The notes beneath the pieces were generated by a model that saw only the letters and a list, made by a program, of their open reading frames with translations, made no database searches and was not told where the DNA came from. From Rhodospirillales bacterium (GTDB lineage: Bacteria > Pseudomonadota > Alphaproteobacteria > Reyranellales > Reyranellaceae), in contig JABMNB010000684.1 in assembly GCA_013205335.1 (NCBI GenBank), positions 1 through 19,065 of the forward strand: a stretch of 19,065 nucleotides of DNA, written 5' to 3'. Within the stretch, counting starts at the first letter, position 1. The number at the start of each line of letters is the position of its first letter. Both the position numbers and the translations under genes were made by a program. This document shows, one piece after another, positions 15,256 to 19,065 of this stretch.

Positions 15256-16103
15256 GCGACGGCGCGCAGCAGCTTCGCCCAGCGGTCGAGTTCGGGCAGG
15301 ATCTTGTCGGCTTTGGCCGAGTCGAGGCTGACGACGAGGCGTGAGACGCCATCGTCGCAGTCGCGCTTCAACAGGCTCTCGTCTTCCTTGGCGCCCCAGA
15401 TGGTGACCGGGACCGAAGCGATGTCGCGGCCGGCTTCCTTCGCCATTTCGCGGAACTTCGGCAGCATCGCGCTCACGTCGGCATAGGTCTTGCGCACGCG
15501 GTGCGGCATCCAGCCGTCGCCGTAGCGCAGCGCGCGGCGGGCGCCGTAGGGAAAGGCACCGCCGACGATGATCGGCGGATGAGGCTTCTGCACCGGCTTG
15601 GGCCAGCTCATCATCGGATCGAAATTGACCAGTTCGCCATGATACTCGGCCTTGGATTTTGTCCAGATCTCCTTCATCGCCTCGATACGTTCACGCGCGA
15701 GCTTGTGGCGAGTTTCGAAGACGGTGCTGTGGTTTTCCATCTCGTCGCTGTTCCAGCCGTTGCCAACCCCGAACAGGAATCGCCCGCCGGAAATCTGGTC
15801 GATCGACGAGACCTGCTTGGCCGTCTGAATGGGATCGCGCTGGGCGATCAGGCAGATGCCAGTGCCGACCTTCAGGGTTTGCGTGACGGCCGCCGCCGCC
15901 GTCAGTGCCACGAACGGGTCCATCGCGTCGTAGTATTTCTTCGGCAGGTCGCCTCCGCTTGGGAACGGCGACTTGCGCGACAGCGGGATGTGCGAGTGCT
16001 CGGGCGACCACAGCGATTCGAAGCCGCGCTCCTCCAGCGCCATGGCGAGTTCGCCCGGCGCCATGGAATAGTCCGTGAAGAACATTGCCGCGCCCATATG
16101 CAT
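15252..16103 (-). CDS. LLM-family F420-dependent oxidoreductase (TIGR03619-like), paralogue of 17042-17887
   Basis: A 283-residue luciferase-like protein, last gene of the gnd operon. SPEHSHIPLSRKSPFPSGG near 33-51, VGTGICLIAQRDP near 78-90, FGVGNGWNSDEMENH near 110-124 and SWPKPVQKPHPPIIVGGAF near 165-183 define it. The same blocks occur almost unchanged in the gene at 17042-17887, so the two are paralogues within one operon, separated by a third, different LLM gene. The start is ATG 16103, with AGGAGG five bases upstream; ATG 16097 is an alternative. The upstream stop TAG forms part of that ribosome binding site (gap nine bases), so translation is likely coupled. Its stop lies in the CTAG shared with the convergent gene. 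Confidence 0.92.
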   Translation of the reverse strand: MHMGAAMFFTDYSMAPGELAMALEERGFESLWSPEHSHIPLSRKSPFPSGGDLPKKYYDAMDPFVALTAAAAVTQTLKVGTGICLIAQRDPIQTAKQVSSIDQISGGRFLFGVGNGWNSDEMENHSTVFETRHKLARERIEAMKEIWTKSKAEYHGELVNFDPMMSWPKPVQKPHPPIIVGGAFPYGARRALRYGDGWMPHRVRKTYADVSAMLPKFREMAKEAGRDIASVPVTIWGAKEDESLLKRDCDDGVSRLVVSLDSAKADKILPELDRWAKLLRAVA

Positions 16104-16112
16104 GATTTCCTC

Positions 16113-17045
16113 CTAGGCGGCCTTCGGCCATTTCACGCCGACCCGCGGCAACACTTTCTCGATCAGCTGCCGCGTCTGGGCGAGGACACTCGCGCCATCG
16201 CCCACCGGCCGCAGGATGAACTTCTGGACACCGACGTCGACGTATTGGGCAACCCTGTCGAGGATCGCCGTCTCGTCGCCGATCGCAAAATAGCACGCCG
16301 GATCGCGGTTGGTGCGCTTGGCATAGGCCGCCATGGCCCCCGAGACGACGCTGTCGGAAACCGAGCCAAAATAGAATGGAAAGGCCGCGCCATAGTGGTC
16401 TTCATCGATCGAGCGACCGGCCTCGACGGCGGCCAATTTTATGGCGGCGACGACCCCGCCCGCTTCGACCGGCCCCTCAGCGCCGCCCTGCCAGCCCGTG
16501 CCGTAGCGCGCGGTTCGCCGGATGGCCGCCTCCGACGCACCGCCGATCCACATCGGCAGGTCGTGTTGCACGGGCCGGGGTGAGATCGAGGCACCTGTGA
16601 GGCGATAATACTTGCCGGCGAAGTCGACGCTCTCTTCGCGCCACAGGCGGGCAATGATTTCGAGGCTTTCGTCGGTGCGCCGGCCACGCGTCCTGGTGTC
16701 GATGTCGAGCGCCTGCCATTCCGGGCCGAGCGGGCTGCCGATGCCGAAGGCCGGCAGCAGGCGACCCTCCGAGAGCACGTCGATAGTGGCGCACTGCTTG
16801 GCCAGCAGCACCGGATCGCGCAGCGCCAGCGAGACCACGTTCATGCCGAAGCGCATCCGGCGCGTGCGGCCTGCCAGCGCCGCCATGGTCGTCATGCATT
16901 CGAGGATCGGCTGGCGACTCACCAGCCGGTCGGTCTGCCACAGCGAATCGACGCCGCCCGCCTCGCAGAGATCGACCCAGCGCCAATAGTCACCAGCCCC
17001 GGCAAACGGAAATTCCATCAAGCCGAGGCCGACGGCGACCTTCAC
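16113..17045 (-). CDS. LLM-family oxidoreductase
   Basis: A 310-residue luciferase-like protein, third gene of the gnd operon. VAVGLGLMEFPF at the start, SLWQTDRLVSRQP near 33-45, VVSLALRDPVLLAKQCATIDVLSEGR near 72-97, GIGSPLGPEWQALDIDTRTRGRRTDE near 102-127 and LPMWIGGASEAAIRRTARYGTGW near 163-185 show the barrel and the conserved glycine-rich cofactor segment. It is not close to either flanking LLM gene. F420 use is likely from the setting but the subgroup is unclear. The start is GTG 17045, overlapping the stop of the upstream gene as GTGA; a longer frame to 17450 would overlap that gene and has no family match. The substrate is unknown. Confidence 0.9.
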   Translation of the reverse strand: MKVAVGLGLMEFPFAGAGDYWRWVDLCEAGGVDSLWQTDRLVSRQPILECMTTMAALAGRTRRMRFGMNVVSLALRDPVLLAKQCATIDVLSEGRLLPAFGIGSPLGPEWQALDIDTRTRGRRTDESLEIIARLWREESVDFAGKYYRLTGASISPRPVQHDLPMWIGGASEAAIRRTARYGTGWQGGAEGPVEAGGVVAAIKLAAVEAGRSIDEDHYGAAFPFYFGSVSDSVVSGAMAAYAKRTNRDPACYFAIGDETAILDRVAQYVDVGVQKFILRPVGDGASVLAQTRQLIEKVLPRVGVKWPKAA

Positions 17046-17887
17046 GCGTGCGCCTTCGCCAGCGGCGCCAGCGTATCGAGGTGTCGCAGGATCTCGTCTC
17101 GGCCGAGATCGGGGATGGCTAGCAACGCGCTCTGGATGCCAGCTTTTTCGTAGGACGCGAGGGCCGCGGCGTCCGCCGGTGCGCCAAACACCGTGATCGT
17201 CAGCGTCGCGGGATCGCGCTTCACCGACTCCGCCATGCGCTTCAGCCGATCCCGCGCAGTGGCGGCTTCGAAGCCAGAGCGCGGGCGCGGGAACCAGCCG
17301 TCGCAATATTCGACGACGCGCTTCAGCGTGTAGTCGGTCTCGCCACCCAGAAGGATCGGCGGATGCGGGCGCTGGGCCGGCTTGGGCCACGACCACGCCG
17401 GGTCGAAGTTCACGAACTCGCCATGGAAGGACGCCTCTTCCTTGGTCCACAGTTCCTTCATGGCCAGTACATGCTCGCGCATCTGCTTAAAACGCGTCTT
17501 GTAGTGCGCGCCATGGTTCTCCATTTCGTCTTCGTTCCAGCCACCACCGATGCCGAAGATGAAGCGACCGCCCGAGAGCTGGTCGAGCGAGGCGATGGCC
17601 TTGGCCGTCGCAATCGGCTCGTGCTGCGGCACCAACAGGATGCCGGTGCCGACCTTGAGTTTCTTGGTCGCCGCCGCCGCAAAGGCCAAGGCCACGAACG
17701 GATCGTGGGTGTGCGAGTAACGCTTGGGCAGTTCGCCGCCTGTGGGGAAGGGCGTCTTGCGGCTGAGCGGAATGTGCGTGTGCTCGGGCACGAACAGCGC
17801 GTCGAAGCCGCGTTCCTCCAGCGCACGGGCAAGCTCGGCAACGTCGATGCCGTAGTCGGTCGGGAAGTAGAAGACGCCTACGCGCAT
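17042..17887 (-). CDS. LLM-family F420-dependent oxidoreductase (TIGR03619-like), paralogue of 15252-16103
   Basis: A 281-residue luciferase-like protein, second gene of the gnd operon. VPEHTHIPLSRKTPFPTGG near 33-51, VGTGILLVPQHEP near 78-90, FGIGGGWNEDEMENHG near 110-125 and SWPKPAQRPHPPILLGGET near 165-183 match the gene at 15252-16103 block for block; by eye more than half of the first 190 residues agree. Similar proteins belong to the Rv2161c/TIGR03619 F420-dependent group. The start is ATG 17887, with AGGAG five bases upstream; this site overlaps the TAG stop of gnd, eight bases away. The GTGA overlap with the next gene continues the tight coupling of the operon. Confidence 0.93.
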   Translation of the reverse strand: MRVGVFYFPTDYGIDVAELARALEERGFDALFVPEHTHIPLSRKTPFPTGGELPKRYSHTHDPFVALAFAAAATKKLKVGTGILLVPQHEPIATAKAIASLDQLSGGRFIFGIGGGWNEDEMENHGAHYKTRFKQMREHVLAMKELWTKEEASFHGEFVNFDPAWSWPKPAQRPHPPILLGGETDYTLKRVVEYCDGWFPRPRSGFEAATARDRLKRMAESVKRDPATLTITVFGAPADAAALASYEKAGIQSALLAIPDLGRDEILRHLDTLAPLAKAHA

Positions 17888-17895
17888 GAAAACTC

Positions 17896-18879
<984 letters not shown>

Positions 18880-18960
18880 GTGCTGTGTGTTCCCCTTTAT
18901 GCGTCTAGTGGTTGCCGTCTAACATTTGAGCCCCGCTGAGAATTCCCTAAGCTTGGCAGC
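18880..18960 (-). promoter_or_regulatory. Leader and likely promoter region of the gnd operon
   Basis: These bases lie between the gnd start and the apparent transposase at the right edge and should hold at least the leader of the gnd operon. AT-richer patches occur near 18920-18950, but I cannot point to a convincing -10/-35 pair. If the insertion element begins here, it may have displaced or supplied the gnd promoter. Confidence 0.35.
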
Positions 18961-18979
18961 CATGCGAGTCTGTCGCATG
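18961..18979. repeat. Perfect 7-bp inverted repeat at the transposase start
   Basis: CATGCGA (18961-18967), five bases and TCGCATG (18973-18979) are exact inverted copies. The second arm contains the likely start codon of the transposase. It could be an operator or part of the insertion-sequence end; its position at the transposase start favours the latter. Confidence 0.5.
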
Positions 18980-19065
18980 CGATCAGGAATATCCATCACT
19001 CTCAAGCCGGCTGGCCGGCGCCGGCTTGCGGCGCTTGCGAGAGGGATCGCAACAACGCCCACAAG
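18977..19065 (+). pseudogene. IS630-family transposase, N-terminal fragment with apparent frameshift
   Basis: From ATG 18977 the frame reads MRSGISITLKPAGRRRLAAL, which resembles the opening of alphaproteobacterial IS630-type transposases (typically MRTGISI...DRRRLEAI...RN..QKHVWRA, from memory). After about 19036 the family-like reading continues in another frame: 19039-19065 encodes ERDRNNAHK, which fits the next segment, whereas the original frame gives an unrelated string. One base appears to be missing near 19036-19039. The gene is cut by the window end. An in-frame ATG at 18962 is an alternative start. A strong hairpin (19003-19011 with 19020-19028) lies in this coding part. The element's terminal repeat and TA target site cannot be placed with confidence. 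Confidence 0.65.

Noticed and set aside
17046..17450. N-terminal extension of the LLM gene at 16113-17045
   Set aside because: The extension lies wholly inside the upstream LLM gene in another frame; the GTG at 17045 begins exactly where family similarity begins.
18961..18979. Inverted repeat as a regulator site for the gnd operon
   Set aside because: It overlaps the likely start codon of the IS630-type transposase, so it is better explained as part of the insertion sequence; kept only as a repeat.

Overview
The window is GC-rich bacterial DNA carrying a coenzyme F420 island. It holds a full set of genes for the dedicated steps of F420 biosynthesis (fbiC, cofC, cofD, cofE), a close relative of mycobacterial F420-dependent glucose-6-phosphate dehydrogenase (fgd), an NAD-type 6-phosphogluconate dehydrogenase (gnd), and nine further luciferase-like (LLM) oxidoreductases, ten LLM genes in 19 kb. 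Gene style (tight stop/start overlaps, GTG starts) and an IS630-type transposase start at the right edge suggest a soil or water alphaproteobacterium that uses F420, perhaps near Reyranella or Bradyrhizobium. The taxon is inferred, not shown by any marker gene.

Layout. 112-1704 (+): acyl-CoA ligase. 2141-4080 (+): two LLM genes in tandem; a roughly 100-bp repeat precedes both the ligase and the first of these. 4081-4541: convergent gap with a cluster of TGTSACA motifs and a clear terminator for minus-strand transcripts. 4542-8359 (-): four-gene operon, alpha/beta hydrolase, a long luciferase-type LLM and two LLM genes. 8360-8504: divergent promoter region. 8505-11894 (+): fgd-cofE-cofD-cofC, each pair overlapping by four bases. 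11891-14230 (-): fbiC, converging on cofC. 14302-15255 (+): one LLM gene, divergent from fbiC. 15252-18879 (-): operon gnd-LLM-LLM-LLM. 18977-19065 (+): first codons of an IS630-family transposase, apparently frameshifted.

How the parts fit. FbiC makes the deazaflavin Fo. CofC activates a three-carbon phospho-acid with GTP, CofD joins it to Fo, and CofE adds glutamates. FGD then reduces F420 with glucose 6-phosphate, and Gnd acts on 6-phosphogluconate, which FGD's product yields after hydrolysis. The F420H2 would feed the LLM enzymes. The acyl-CoA ligase and hydrolase suggest that at least part of this set degrades an organic acid, terpenoid or xenobiotic; the substrates cannot be read from the sequence. 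There are no tRNA, rRNA or CRISPR elements, and no recognisable transcription regulator or transporter in the window.
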